In this document: piece by piece, positions 54,565 through 63,889 of the stretch | Layout of the letters: every line of letters starts with the position of its first letter | Numbering within the stretch: the first letter of the stretch is position 1 | Origin: Okeania sp. SIO2B3 | GTDB taxonomy: Bacteria; Cyanobacteriota; Cyanobacteriia; Cyanobacteriales; Microcoleaceae | Assembly: GCF_010672525.1 (NCBI RefSeq) | Contig: NZ_JAAHGH010000006.1 | Span: forward strand, 84,933-148,932 | Direction of reading: 5' to 3' | DNA length: 64,000 bases | Notes under the pieces: model-generated | Seen by the model: only the letters and a program-made list of their open reading frames with translations | Databases searched by the model: none | Told to the model about the DNA's origin: nothing | Position numbers and translations under genes: made by a program

Positions 54565-55805
54565 TCAAGTCGGGAAACCCGCCCAAAGCACTGGCTTCTC
54601 TATCCCATGGTCAAAGACATTTGGGACTGCTTTTTTCATTATGTTTAGAGAACCGTTGACATCAGCATTAATCAATCCAATGCTTGTGGTACAATACAAA
54701 CCTCTTTTTATTCTTTTTCCAGAAAAAGTGACATGATTTTTCTCACCTTTCTTGTAAATAGGAATCAAATCATTATCTATAAAACTCGCTTTTGAGGTAT
54801 AAGACTCTTCTGTAATAATTACATTTATCCCTACCATCTTGGCTTTATAAGATAACATTTCTATTAACTTGTTATAGGGAACACAGACAAAATTTTGATT
54901 GTTTCTTTTCCCTAGATTTATCTTCTGTTTCCACTCTTCATTGTGCCCTATTATCAATGTTCCTATTTTCTGATTAATTAGAGTATCAATAATTAAACGG
55001 GATGCAATACGCAAGATAATCATTGATTTTAAATTCTCTTTTATTACAAAGTTTTTTCAGCTTCTTACTTGATTGATTTTCCCGGAGTTTAGACTGTAGG
55101 AAGCTTTTGACTTTATTATAGTATTGATTGATAGATTTTAACGGTCTGCCATTTATCACTCTTTGGTTTGATTCCGGCGCTTATTAAAAGTTTCGGCTGT
55201 CGCCGACATGAAAATGTAGCTAGATTGTTTAATCCTATATCAATACTTGCGCAACGATTTTTTTCTAGCTCGTATTGTTTTTCGCATTTCTCATAAATCA
55301 CCTCTATTACATAATGGTTAAGTTTAGGGACTAGACGAACTTGTTTAATTTGTGAAGTAGGTACTAATGTTTTTAGATAAATTCCTGTCTTACTAGGATT
55401 AATAATTCCTTGTTTTAATTGCCTCTTGCTGATAGCTTGTGTCGTATAAACTACAATATTTCTTCCCGTTATTTTATTTTTATATCCAGGAAGGCGAGGA
55501 CGAGCATTAAACTTTGATGGGTTCTTTAGATAAACTTCGCTTGCTGCTAAAAAACTCTTCCAGTTTCTATCTAGTATCATCAATATTTGTTGAGATACTT
55601 TAGCTGGTATTGCTTGATAATCTGATTGAGTAGAGAGTGTTTTTTGCAGGTCGTAATAGTGACGATAATTATTTTCAAAGATGAAAGATTGACGAACTAA
55701 ATAATTAGCATAGTTATAGAGATTTTTAGACAAGAAACACAGTCGGTCAATTTCAGGATAAAACCGATGATTTTTTTGAATAATATGTCTCTCAACTAAT
55801 CTCAT
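54565..55805 (-). pseudogene. tnpB: tnpB (IS1341-type OrfB) broken by two frameshifts
   Basis: N-terminal piece (55805-55116): OrfB start 'RLVERHIIQKNH', RuvC-I 'ASIDIGLNNLATF'. C-terminal piece (55023-54565): 'GTLIIGHNEEWKQ', 'IITEESYTSKASF' and RuvC-III 'NADVNGSLNI'. Between them the reading continues in the third frame as 'INGRPLKSINQYYNKVKSFL', so one shift lies near 55150 and one near 55015. No tnpA accompanies it. It is a different subfamily from the tnpB at 24687. Inactive as annotated. Confidence 0.82.
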
Positions 55806-56582
55806 AAATCAAGGGGTTAAAATTATATTAGGATTCGAGGACGCGCGGAATTTTGATGATTATTTAGTCTGGAACTAAGCGTGCTAATTTCATTATACTA
55901 TTAAACAGATGGCCTTTGAGTTATTAAATTTTGTCAAATATTTAGTAACTCTTTTGCACAAATCAACGAAGATATTTGACATTATTTGACTATATATGAC
56001 TATATTTACGTATAACTTTTATTATACACGGAGGGGTCAGAAGTCAAAAGGCAAAATACAAAAAGCAAAAGTCAGTAAATCACATGATAGTGGCGTGACA
56101 CAAGATTTTTCTCCCCATCTCTCTATCCCCCCATATCCCCACACTCCCCAACTCGCCAACTCCCCACACTTGCCATGTCTCTATCCCCCCATCTCCCCAT
56201 CTCCCCATCTCCCCCTACATATAGGGTTAGAGCCGAAGACTCGCGTAAGTCAAAAAAATTTTTTTTGTCATAAAGTCATAAAATAGAACCTTGAAGCGTC
56301 CTATATATTAGGAAGCAATTTTTGTTTAGCTTCTGATGATGATAGAGACCCGCCCCTCTGGGCCAATAGTTGGATTCGTGAAGTATAGTCCCTGTCAGTT
56401 CTGAGTCTCGTAATGCTAAGGGGCTTGATATGGCCTTGGGTCGCGTTCCTCAAACCACGGCCTCGAGCGTGGGTTCGAGCTAAAAGCTCGTTACCTGTTC
56501 CTGCCTTCGAGCCGATGGGAATCTGACTATTGTCTATGAGGTGTTAGTGGGATGATCAACCCTTGTACATATAGGAAATTTA
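55806..56582. other. Gene-free stretch, second half unusually GC-rich
   Basis: 55806-56280 contains AT-rich DNA and 'CCCCATCTCCCCATCT' tracts. 56340-56560 has 'GACCCGCCCCTCTGGGCC' and 'CCACGGCCTCGAGCGTGGGTT' (a self-complementary stem, CCACG...CGTGG), with base composition like the following VOC gene and unlike the rest. No tRNA fold or reading frame is evident. Confidence 0.5.
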
Positions 56583-57143
56583 ATGAAAACCGCGATTAAG
56601 TTCTTTCAAACTCTAGCGATCGCTTTAGCGATATCAGTTGCTTTCTTAAGCATTCCTGGGACAACCTCCCCAGCTGCAGCCTATAATTGTCAATACCTGC
56701 CCTATGGACCTCGTACCTCTGGCGTAGTGACCAGGGTCAACGTGGAAGATTTCGAGGCTAGCAAGGAATTTTATGGGGACGTTCTGGGGATGACCTGCAT
56801 TTTAAATTTTGACGGCCCCTATTGGGCAGAGTTCTACAATTCTGTGGACCCTCGAGCACAAGCAAGCATAGGGCTCAGCAACCAGTTCGGAAGCCCTGAA
56901 AAAAGGTACGTTACGTCAGTGATTGTGCCCGATCTCGCTTCTGCTTGTGAAAATCCTGGTACCTTCATAACGTCAGCCGAATATGCTGGCCAGGGCGTAT
57001 GTCTAGCTTTCTTCAATGACCTAAGTGGAAATGAGTTGGCTTATCGTCAGGAGAACTGGGGTATCTTGGATGCAGAGAATCCGGATGAAGAACCCGCAAT
57101 CGCAGAAGAATGTCTTGAGATAATCGAAGAGTTCTGCCAGTAA
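56583..57143 (+). CDS. Secreted VOC (glyoxalase/bleomycin-resistance fold) protein
   Basis: 186 residues. The signal peptide is 1-33 with cleavage near 'PAAAYN'. About 45-155 is a single VOC domain: 'TRVNVEDFEASKEFYGDVLG', 'YWAEFYNSVDP' and 'GVCLAFFNDLSGNELAY' (the last has the Glu of the VOC metal site region). The C-terminus is acidic and has Cys (CLEIIEEFCQ). Four Cys in an exported protein suggest disulfides. Substrate unknown. The coding DNA has a higher GC share and different codon use than neighbours, consistent with transfer. An inverted repeat at 57309-57333 may be its terminator. Confidence 0.8.
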   Translation: MKTAIKFFQTLAIALAISVAFLSIPGTTSPAAAYNCQYLPYGPRTSGVVTRVNVEDFEASKEFYGDVLGMTCILNFDGPYWAEFYNSVDPRAQASIGLSNQFGSPEKRYVTSVIVPDLASACENPGTFITSAEYAGQGVCLAFFNDLSGNELAYRQENWGILDAENPDEEPAIAEECLEIIEEFCQ

Positions 57144-57308
57144 ATGGTTGCCAAGAATAGCTGTAACCGTTTGCTTGTCTGCGGTTAGCTGTATATCATC
57201 TATCTAAAAAACGCTATAAACAACCTCCTTCTTAGCTATGGACTGGTGGCGGGATGAACTCCTGACTGACCAACATTGGCAGGTTGCTTAAGTGTAGAGT
57301 TAGTAAAG

Positions 57309-57333
57309 ATCCCGCCCTAGCTTTGGGTGGGAT
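57309..57333 (+). terminator. Stem-loop downstream of the VOC gene
   Basis: ATCCCGCCC (57309-57317) pairs with GGGTGGGAT (57325-57333) with one G-T pair and a 7-nt loop. Only a weak T-tract follows, so a terminator is plausible but not certain. A short 'MDWWRDELLTDQHWQVA' frame at 57238-57291 may be a transposase start remnant. Confidence 0.4.
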
Positions 57334-57542
57334 TCTGCTTTCTGGAGGTTAAGAAAATTGTAGGGTGCTTTAGACGGCTTAAATTCAGACTATGAAAGAT
57401 ATTTAACAATCCGTTGTAACGCAACGTTTTAGTTGTGTCGATCTACTACTTTTTTGAGACTAACAATCAGCAGATGATAAACGGTGCCTTAGCAAAGCGT
57501 AACGCATCCATCTCCCCATCTCCCCATCTGGCCATCTCCCAT

Positions 57543-58517
57543 CTACGGTAATTTACAGCCTTCTAAATTAGCATTTTCCAGATTAGTATTCTCAAGGTTA
57601 GTACTTTCTAAATTAGCATCCTGAAGATTTGCAGATTCTAGATTAGCATTACTCAGGTCAGCACCAAAAAAATTCGCTCTAGTCAAATTAGCATCCCATA
57701 ATTCTGCATATTTCAAGTTAGCGTTTTTCAGGTCAGCTTCTTGAAGATTAGCACCACTTAAATTAGTATCTTTCAGGTTAGCTTCCTGTAAATTTACCCT
57801 GTTCAAATTAATGTTACTTAGATTAGCATTTTTGAGAATAATATTCCTCAAATTTGCATGAAAACAATCAGCACTTTTCAGGTTGGCATAACTTAAATTA
57901 GCCTGACTCAAGTTAGCATTTTGTAAATTAACATGACTGAAGTTTATATTTACTAAATACATTCCATTTAAGTCAACATTACTGAGATTAGCTCCCCACA
58001 TAAAAGCATGAGTAAAATCAACTCCTTTTAAACAAGCATAACTAAAATTACAACAACTCAAATAAGCATCTGTTAGATTAGCATTTTGCAAATTAGCATT
58101 ACTTAAATTTGTATTTCTTAAGTTAGCATTTTTGAGGTTAGCTGAACTTAAATTAATCCTACTCAAATCAACATCTATTAATTCAGCATCACACAGATTA
58201 GCCCTAATAAATTTTCTATGACCATTTACATATAATTCTAAAAGTCTACCTGCTTGCCATTGATATTCTGATAATGCTTGTATAACTTGAGGCTCTTCTA
58301 TTTCCTGCAAAATAGCATAAGCTTTCCATTGTATTTCTGGTGAATTATCTTGTAATGCCTTAATTATTAAGTCTAGGCTAATTTTTTGCGCTTCTATTGC
58401 TGCAGATAATTTAGCGATGTTATTGTCTAACAGTAATTGTTTAACATATTCAGTGTCTAATGTTAATTTATTTGCTAAACCAGTATCTAAATAAATTTGA
58501 TTAGGATTATTGCTCAT
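57543..58517 (-). CDS. Pentapeptide-repeat protein
   Basis: 324 residues. 1-100: helical N-terminal part ('LAAIEAQKISLDLIIKALQD', 'WKAYAILQEIEEPQVIQAL', HEAT-like). 105-324: about 43 uninterrupted A(N/D)LxX pentapeptides ('LKNANLRNTNLSNANLQNAN'), predicting a right-handed quadrilateral beta-helix rod. No signal peptide or transmembrane segment, so cytosolic. Function of such cyanobacterial proteins is mostly unknown; some family members mimic DNA and bind gyrase, but this one is not notably acidic. The start is followed upstream by a GAAGGAAG-type repeat. Confidence 0.88.
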   Translation of the reverse strand: MSNNPNQIYLDTGLANKLTLDTEYVKQLLLDNNIAKLSAAIEAQKISLDLIIKALQDNSPEIQWKAYAILQEIEEPQVIQALSEYQWQAGRLLELYVNGHRKFIRANLCDAELIDVDLSRINLSSANLKNANLRNTNLSNANLQNANLTDAYLSCCNFSYACLKGVDFTHAFMWGANLSNVDLNGMYLVNINFSHVNLQNANLSQANLSYANLKSADCFHANLRNIILKNANLSNINLNRVNLQEANLKDTNLSGANLQEADLKNANLKYAELWDANLTRANFFGADLSNANLESANLQDANLESTNLENTNLENANLEGCKLP

Positions 58518-58527
58518 AATCGAGTAA

Positions 58528-58655
58528 GAAGGAAGAGGGAAGAAGGGAAAAGGAAAAAGGAAAAGGTAGAAGGGAAAAGGAAAAAGGAAAAGATAGAGGG
58601 GAAGAGGAAAAAATCTAGTGTTTTCCGAGTTTTAAGCTTTGTTTTTATATATCAA
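58528..58655. repeat. Polypurine GAAGGAAAAGG repeat tract
   Basis: GAAGG/GAAAAGG units followed by 'GTTTTCCGAGTTTTAAGCTT', related to the TATAGCAG family. A similar tract is at 59610-59720. Confidence 0.7.
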
Positions 58656-58789
58656 ATGTAGTCATGCCAAATACTTTCTTCATATCAGTTTGTAAGATAA
58701 AGTCTCATTAATTAGCCAAGGGTAAAAATGTTTTATCAGATAAAATTTTCCCTGTTCCCTGTTCCCTGTTCCCTATTCCCTGTTACTGA

Positions 58790-59012
58790 ATAATTAAGGT
58801 AAAAATCCTCTCCTTTAAAGGATAAACAAGCAGTCGTTCTATCTTCGCAGCTTCCCGTAGGGTGGGATGGCGCAATTCGGAGCGGCTCTGTCAAGAGCGG
58901 GTCTCGTCGCTGGCCTACCATCGACCAAGAGAAGAAAAAATTTTCCTGTCTCGTCAATCCTCTTCTTTTCAAGGAGAGGTAATTATTAATAATTAATAAT
59001 TAATAATTAATT
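58790..59012. repeat. CTCTCCTTTAAAGG...GAGAGGTAATTATTAATAAT element
   Basis: Left 'AATCCTCTCCTTTAAAGGAT', right 'CTTTTCAAGGAGAGGTAATT' plus AATTAATAATT repeats; related to the insertion at 62058-62185. No gene supported inside. Confidence 0.55.
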
Positions 59013-59088
59013 GTTGAAATTAACCTACTTTTCTTGACTGAAAATCAAGAAAAATTAGCAGCTTATGTCAAACTTAAAGAAAGTAAAA

Positions 59089-59310
59089 TTATTTTCTAGA
59101 TATTAGCGATTGTAACCACTTTGCCGACTTGAAATTATCTGAAATTATCTTCTTTTCTACTTTTTTATTTAAACGATAGCCATCTAATTTTTTTACTAGG
59201 GAAATGTTCATCTTAGAAACTTTTTTTGCGGTTTTTTTCAAAGTTTTCAATAAATCTTTTTCTTTCACAGGTCTTAAATATTTCTTAGATAAATCTTTTT
59301 CTAAACTCAT
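59089..59310 (-). CDS. Small basic hypothetical protein
   Basis: 73 residues, about 30 percent Lys/Arg ('KYLRPVKEKDLLKTLKKTAKKVSK'), helical, no signal or membrane segment. It may bind nucleic acid, but this is only composition. No recognised family; it could be the remnant of a longer gene. The flanks are repeats (duplicated 'GACAACCCACCCCTAACCCC' block at 59404-59490). Confidence 0.4.
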   Translation of the reverse strand: MSLEKDLSKKYLRPVKEKDLLKTLKKTAKKVSKMNISLVKKLDGYRLNKKVEKKIISDNFKSAKWLQSLISRK

Positions 59311-59403
59311 TGCTTGACTTGAACTCTACAAAATCTATTTTAGCTCTAACTTATAGAACCCCCGATCGTATCTTCATAAATACGCACGTTTTTTTAGCGA
59401 GGA

Positions 59404-59490
59404 GACAGGAGACAACCCACCCCTAACCCCTCCCAGGAGGGGAAGACAGGAGACAGGAGACAACCCACCCCTAACCCCTCCCAGGAGGGG
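59404..59490. repeat. Duplicated GACAACCCACCCCTAACCCC block
   Basis: A unit of about 60 bp ('ACAGGAGACAACCCACCCCT' to 'CCCAGGAGGGGAAGA') occurs twice in tandem. Single copies of this GC-rich block are dispersed at 11560, 15690, 21740, 33905, 40490 and 63490. Confidence 0.75.
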
Positions 59491-59832
59491 AAGAGGGAAG
59501 ATGTGGGGAGAAATAATACAAAAAACACTCCTTCAGATGATTTTCGGTCAAAATTGATGCGCGAAAAGACTTGACTACCATAATTATATAGATATCATCA
59601 GGGTTCTATAGAAGAAGGAAGAAGGAAGAAAGGAAGAAAAAGGAAGAAGGAAGAAGGAAGAAAGGAAGGAGGAAAAGGGAAAAATCTGGCGTTGTCTGAG
59701 TTTTAAGCTTTTGATATGTCAAATATAGCTCACGGGGTGACAAGGTAGCTGAAAGCTATATATAGAGATGGACTTATCGAATAAGCTGAAGAATACTTCA
59801 ACTAAAAGAGAACTATTATTGAGAATAGATAG

Positions 59833-59856
59833 GGGTGTGGTGCGATCGTCACACCC
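59833..59856. other. GGGTGTG...CACACCC stem-loop
   Basis: A 7-bp perfect stem around GTGCGATCGT (itself nearly palindromic). No T-tract; role unknown. The rest of 59311-60053 has a polypurine tract and no gene. Confidence 0.5.
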
Positions 59857-60053
59857 TCTACCTGTATTGAACAATAGTTCAAACCAGCCTCTAAAATAAA
59901 ATTATCAAAAAACTCACTTTTATCAATTTTAGTTGCTCAGAAATAATTAAATATTAAGTAGTTTATTCATGGCTTTAATTCCATTTATGTAACATGGTAA
60001 TTTATGACAATTAAACTTCATTAGTAATTAAGCATTTCTGCCCAATTCTTCAA

Positions 60054-60392
60054 TCATAAATCTATATCTTCTGAAGATAAACTTTTCCAGAAATCCTCGC
60101 TATAAAATTTTCTATTTCCTACTTTTAAATAATCAGGAATTAATCTCTTGTAAACAACTGTGTTTTGGAGTTTTTTAATAGTTTCAATTTCTTGACAGCC
60201 ATGAAGAGGATACCCACAACTAAAAAAGATAATATCAACTCCTTGAAAATGCTGAAACATTCTTTTAAGGCTAACATCATTGACGGGTAAATCAGGGAAG
60301 CTGGCTTTAGCAACTTCTTGATTATAAATAGATTTACCGACGTGTCCGTCTCCTACAAAACAGCAGTTTCCCTGTATATTAATCGTCTTCAT
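60054..60392 (-). CDS. Small hypothetical protein with P-loop-like start
   Basis: 112 residues. Residues 12-21 'FVGDGHVGKSIY' fit the GxxxxGKS phosphate-binding loop and follow a short beta-strand, as in small GTPases. No G3 (DxxG) or NKxD motif follows, so the match may be coincidental or the gene truncated. The rest ('VDIIFFSCGYPLHGCQEIE', 'YSEDFWKSLSSED') is not recognised. No signal peptide. It could be the N-terminal half of a longer nucleotide-binding protein. Confidence 0.4.
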   Translation of the reverse strand: MKTINIQGNCCFVGDGHVGKSIYNQEVAKASFPDLPVNDVSLKRMFQHFQGVDIIFFSCGYPLHGCQEIETIKKLQNTVVYKRLIPDYLKVGNRKFYSEDFWKSLSSEDIDL

Positions 60393-60442
60393 AACGGCTA
60401 AGTTTGTTATTAGTTAATTGTTCGATTAAATTTGGCTTTTCA

Positions 60443-60901
60443 TCATTGTATACTTCTGCGGAGTAAGGTTGTGAATAGCCCTGCATAAACTTGGGCAACA
60501 AAACATTTAAAGGGTCGGTAGTATTCAGCTCTTTCTCTTTCGCTTTTTAGGAGGATATTTTTGTTAGGTTGAGTGATGGGGATGATATTTCGTAGTAGGT
60601 CTGCTAGTTTAGATTCTAGGACTCTTTCTCTTTCTAAAAAGCGGTATAGTTGGTCGTCTACTTCTTCTCCTGTACCGAGTTTTGTGCGAGATTTTTTTAG
60701 TTTTTCTTTGTGTAGTTTTAGGTGGGTTTTTAACTTTAATACCCTACTTGCTGATAGGGAGATTTGCTCTGAGATGGGTAAAGTAAGGTTAATTATGATA
60801 CAACCACGGACAGTTCTGCAATAACGGAAGTTTTTCATCCAGGAGGGGGTATCTCCCCTGGAGATAAAGGGCAAGTACGGCGACCTCCGACTTAAGGCCA
60901 C
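60443..60901 (-). CDS. Lys-rich coiled-coil hypothetical protein (start uncertain)
   Basis: Residues from about 45 on ('ASRVLKLKTHLKLHKEKLKK', 'DDQLYRFLERERVLESKLAD') look genuine: helical, heptad-like, acidic/basic mix. The first 40 or so codons overlap the divergent gene at 60795 in antisense and are probably not translated, so the true start may be a non-ATG codon near 60780. Function unknown. It belongs spatially with the decayed RuvC-like module to its right. Confidence 0.4.
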   Translation of the reverse strand: MALSRRSPYLPFISRGDTPSWMKNFRYCRTVRGCIIINLTLPISEQISLSASRVLKLKTHLKLHKEKLKKSRTKLGTGEEVDDQLYRFLERERVLESKLADLLRNIIPITQPNKNILLKSERERAEYYRPFKCFVAQVYAGLFTTLLRRSIQ

Positions 60902-61163
60902 TGGGGAGAAAGCTTACTCTGAATATACCTATGAGAGATTGCCCATCATTCAGGCGATCGCACAAGTGGAAAGGCCACAGCCACAGCCACAATCAAAACC
61001 ACAACCAAGGCCAAAATTACCAGCGACGGTCAATATTGCTTCAGTTTTGGCCAAGTTAGCAGAAAGTTCCAGCACTTTAGACTTGGTTGGTGATGGAAAT
61101 ATTCCAGCATTGGCTCAAAATTCTGGAAGGGTGCTGCGTGAAGAATTGATGGTTGGTTGGTGA
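60795..61163 (+). pseudogene. Decayed gene with one nonsense codon, Pro/Gln-rich middle
   Basis: ATG 60795 follows AAGGTT. The frame reads MIQPRTVLQ, a TAA at 60822-60824, then on in the same frame 'RKFFIQEGVSPLEIKGKYGD', 'KATGEKAYSEYTYERLPII', a PQPQPQ linker (60970-61010) and 'LAKLAESSSTLDLVGDGN' to the stop at 61163. A single substitution from TAC or TAT explains the stop. The protein family is not recognised. Confidence 0.55.
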
Positions 61164-61560
61164 GTAGAAAGTCTTCAGCACCGAAGACTTAGACCTATGT
61201 ATTGTTAAATGTATAGATGGCCTTCCACTTCCAGCACTCCAGAACGAAGGGTGTTGGTAGTTAGTCCTATACTGATAGTTAGCAAATTGGCCTTTAGCAA
61301 ATATTGCGACCGCGACAATTTTGTGAGTATTTGCAGGGAGCGATCGCCTCCTGGGTAGTTTCCCCCAAACAGTTAAACGTTTTTAATTAATTACCATCAG
61401 CCGTCATTGTTTGAGGATTAACGATTGTAGATTAATTATTGAATTAAACTTTTGATTGCCAGATGTAGACGATTTTGTTGAAGGTAGAATCTTGGAGTGT
61501 CAAGATATTTTTAACTTTTCAATTAGGTTTGACAGAATTATTGAGGGTGAGTAATTGAAT

Positions 61561-61773
61561 ATGGCTACTGAAACAGGCTTGACAACAATAAAATCTCCTG
61601 AAAATTGGGAAGTTGTGAATTTATTTAATGTCAATGGAACAAACTTTTTAAGGTTTAGGAAAACACAATTAACCTACAGTACTTATTTTTGCTTAAAAGT
61701 AGATTCTCTCAAAATTGAACTATCACGTTTTCGGGTGCTTCCTGAGCTATTGATGCTAGTTTTAAACAACTAA
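61561..61773 (+). CDS. Small hypothetical protein upstream of the RuvC-like gene
   Basis: 70 residues from ATG 61561 (a TTG lies two codons before it). 'NWEVVNLFNVNGTNFLRFRK' and 'LKVDSLKIELSRFRVLPELL' suggest a small beta-alpha protein. Not recognised; possibly a partner protein of the nuclease 33 nt downstream. 61164-61560 before it has no gene. Confidence 0.45.
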   Translation: MATETGLTTIKSPENWEVVNLFNVNGTNFLRFRKTQLTYSTYFCLKVDSLKIELSRFRVLPELLMLVLNN

Positions 61774-61806
61774 AACCCAAGATAAACAGAACCTTGAAAA
61801 TTTAAT

Positions 61807-62422
61807 ATGAGAATAATTGGTGGGGATGTTTGTAAAAGTTCTCTGGTCTGTTGGGAATTGGTGGAACAACCAGGAAAACTCAAGCAAATATTTAGTAATG
61901 AAAAACGTAAATTTTCCAAATCTAAACCAGACCCCTTGACTTTTCATGCCAATAAATTAAGTTTAGCTGATTTTGAAGCTTATTTGCTTGGCAATCACGA
62001 ATTAGCTAAGGCAAGAATTAAAGCTGATTGTTTGGTGTTGGAACTTACCGAAAAATTGTGGTTTAAAGCCTCCCCTTTTAAGGGGATAATAAAGAAAAAT
62101 TTTCATCTCTTTGTCAATCCTCTTCTTTCAAGGAGAGGTAATTATTCATTATTCATTATTCATTATTCATTATTCATTGTTGAAGGGAATTCATTATGCT
62201 AAAGTTTGGGCAATTGTTGCTGAGTATGTAGGGGTTGAAGTTAGATGGGTAGGTTATCAGGAAAGGGTTTTTACCCGACGGTCTGAGCGTTTGCCTAACA
62301 AGAATGACCAAGCTGATGCGCTAGCTTTAGCTGCTTACACCTGGAAACATTGGGAACAACCAGAATATTTTTTAGACTTCCAGCCCGACCCCATTACTAC
62401 GTTCGGCACTTTTACAAATTAA
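61807..62422 (+). pseudogene. RuvC-like (RNase H fold) nuclease gene split by a repeat insertion
   Basis: The first part starts 'MRIIGGDVCKSSLVCWELVE' with the RuvC-I Asp (GGDVCK) and reaches 'CLVLELTE', the strand with the second acidic residue. After 127 bp of repeat the coding sense resumes as 'GIHYAKVWAIVAEYVGVEV' and 'RLPNKNDQADALALAAYTW', holding the later acidic motif (NDQADALALA). The joined sequence would read LELTE-GIHYAKVW, like the LEPTGxHY motif of cyanobacterial RuvC-like/IS110-like nucleases as I remember them. Downstream of 62400 the frame is lost; another open stretch (about 62410-62614, 'VQSKDALILTAQSGVNVDLP') may be its debris. Confidence 0.7.
62058..62185. mobile_element. 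CCTCCCCTTTTAAGGGG repeat inserted in the RuvC-like gene
   Basis: About 127 bp from 'AAATTGTGGTTTAAAGCCTC' to TTCATTATTCATTGTTGAAG. It contains the CCCCTTTTAAGGGG hairpin and ATTCATT repeats. The same left end with CCGAAAAATTGTGG occurs in reverse at 17633-17646. Confidence 0.7.
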
Positions 62423-63173
62423 GGCTGTCAAGTTAGCCACAGTCCAAAGCAAAGATGCTCTGATTTTGACTGCTCAGTCTGGAGTTAATGTAGATTTACC
62501 AAGTGCTGGAACATCTCAAAAAGCTCATGGTGTCAAAACCTTAATTGCCTTTAAAGTAATTCGCCTTGCCCTTAGAAGATTATGGCCAATGCTCAAAAAG
62601 GCCAATTGTACTTAAAAGGCGATAAGTATAATTGTCCCGAAAAGTTTAGGAGATAAGTATAATTTTGTCTCCTTTTCTTCCCAGAGTGAAGCTAATAATT
62701 CTCAGACAGAAGAACAAAGAGTTGGAAAGCGTATTTTTCAATATTTATTTGGTTAATTGAGTTGTCAATTTTTATAGTTTGAGTTATTATTAAATTGGAG
62801 TACAAATTTAATCTCAAACTTTAATTTAAACCGTAGAAATATTCTAGTGTCAGTTCGATTCTGACCTTCGTTTTATCGGCGAAGTAGCCCAAATAGGTAG
62901 AGGCAATATTTTGTACATTTTCAAGATTAAGCTATTACTCCAAGCTGAATATTCATCACTGTCGCGAGAACGAATTTCGAGGAAAAGTATCATTGAAATG
63001 CCTGCTCGCATCCGACTCCTTGCTCTAATTTGATAATTAGTATGCAAGGATAGTTTAACTGGTAAAACCCAATGATGAAAGATTAAAACCGAGAATTAGA
63101 TGGGATCGCCTGTGCAATTGAGTGATAAAATGAAGCCCTAAGTAAGGACAGAACTTAGGGCTTCACCTTTTGG

Positions 63174-63465
63174 TACCAGAAGGAAGAAACAAGAAGGTTT
63201 AAAGCTGAAAAAACTTAAATTTCCTGTAGATATTTACTCTTGGGTTTACACAAACGATACCAGTGGACATAATATGATATCAGTTCCGGTAGCATCGGTT
63301 TTTGATACCAGAAGGAAGAAGGAAGAAACAAGAAGGAAGAAACAAGAAGGTTTAAAGCTGAAAAAAACTTAAATTTCCTGTAGATATTTACTCTTGGGTT
63401 TACACAAACGATACCAGCGGACATAATATGATATCAGTTCCGGTAGCATCTAGCATCGGTGTAAT
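63174..63465. repeat. Two tandem copies (153-bp spacing) of a GGTTTAAAGCTGAAAAA...GGACATAATATGATATC unit
   Basis: TTTAAAGCTG starts at 63198 and 63351; each unit has 'ACTTAAATTTCCTGTAGATA', 'TTTACACAAACGATACCAG' and 'GATATCAGTTCCGGTAGCAT'. Single related copies are at 32735-32882 and 17140-17165. From 62620 to 63173 and 63470 to 63889 I see no gene. Confidence 0.85.
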
Positions 63466-63889
63466 TAGATTCATAGGGTTAGGGTGGGGACCCACCCCTC
63501 GCCCCTCCCCCTCCCTGGAGGGGAAGGTGGGAAGTGTGGGGAGTGTGGGAAAAAATCAAAAAATATATAGCAATGTGCAATGTGCGCTGGCTTATGTACA
63601 AATTGCAGGAGGTGTCTAATAGCTAAAAGTCTTATATGATCAGCAATTTATTCCCCCTTCCGGAGCTGTTGCTTTCCGGAGCTGTTGCCTGCGCGTAGCG
63701 CTATATATCTTCACCATTACGCGACTAGGACTAACGATGTGGCAATGACGCTGAGGGTGGAACATTTTTTTATACCAATATCTAAATTTAAGGGTTCAAA
63801 AAAATGAGCTTCATATAATGTCTATTTGATTTGGTATAAAAAACTTTCTTTTCCTCTTCCTTCTTCTTCCCTCCTGACCAAAAAATCAG

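Noticed and set aside
56460..56540. GGTTCGAG-containing GC-rich stretch considered as a tRNA
   Set aside because: No 7-bp acceptor stem or anticodon arm could be paired around it.
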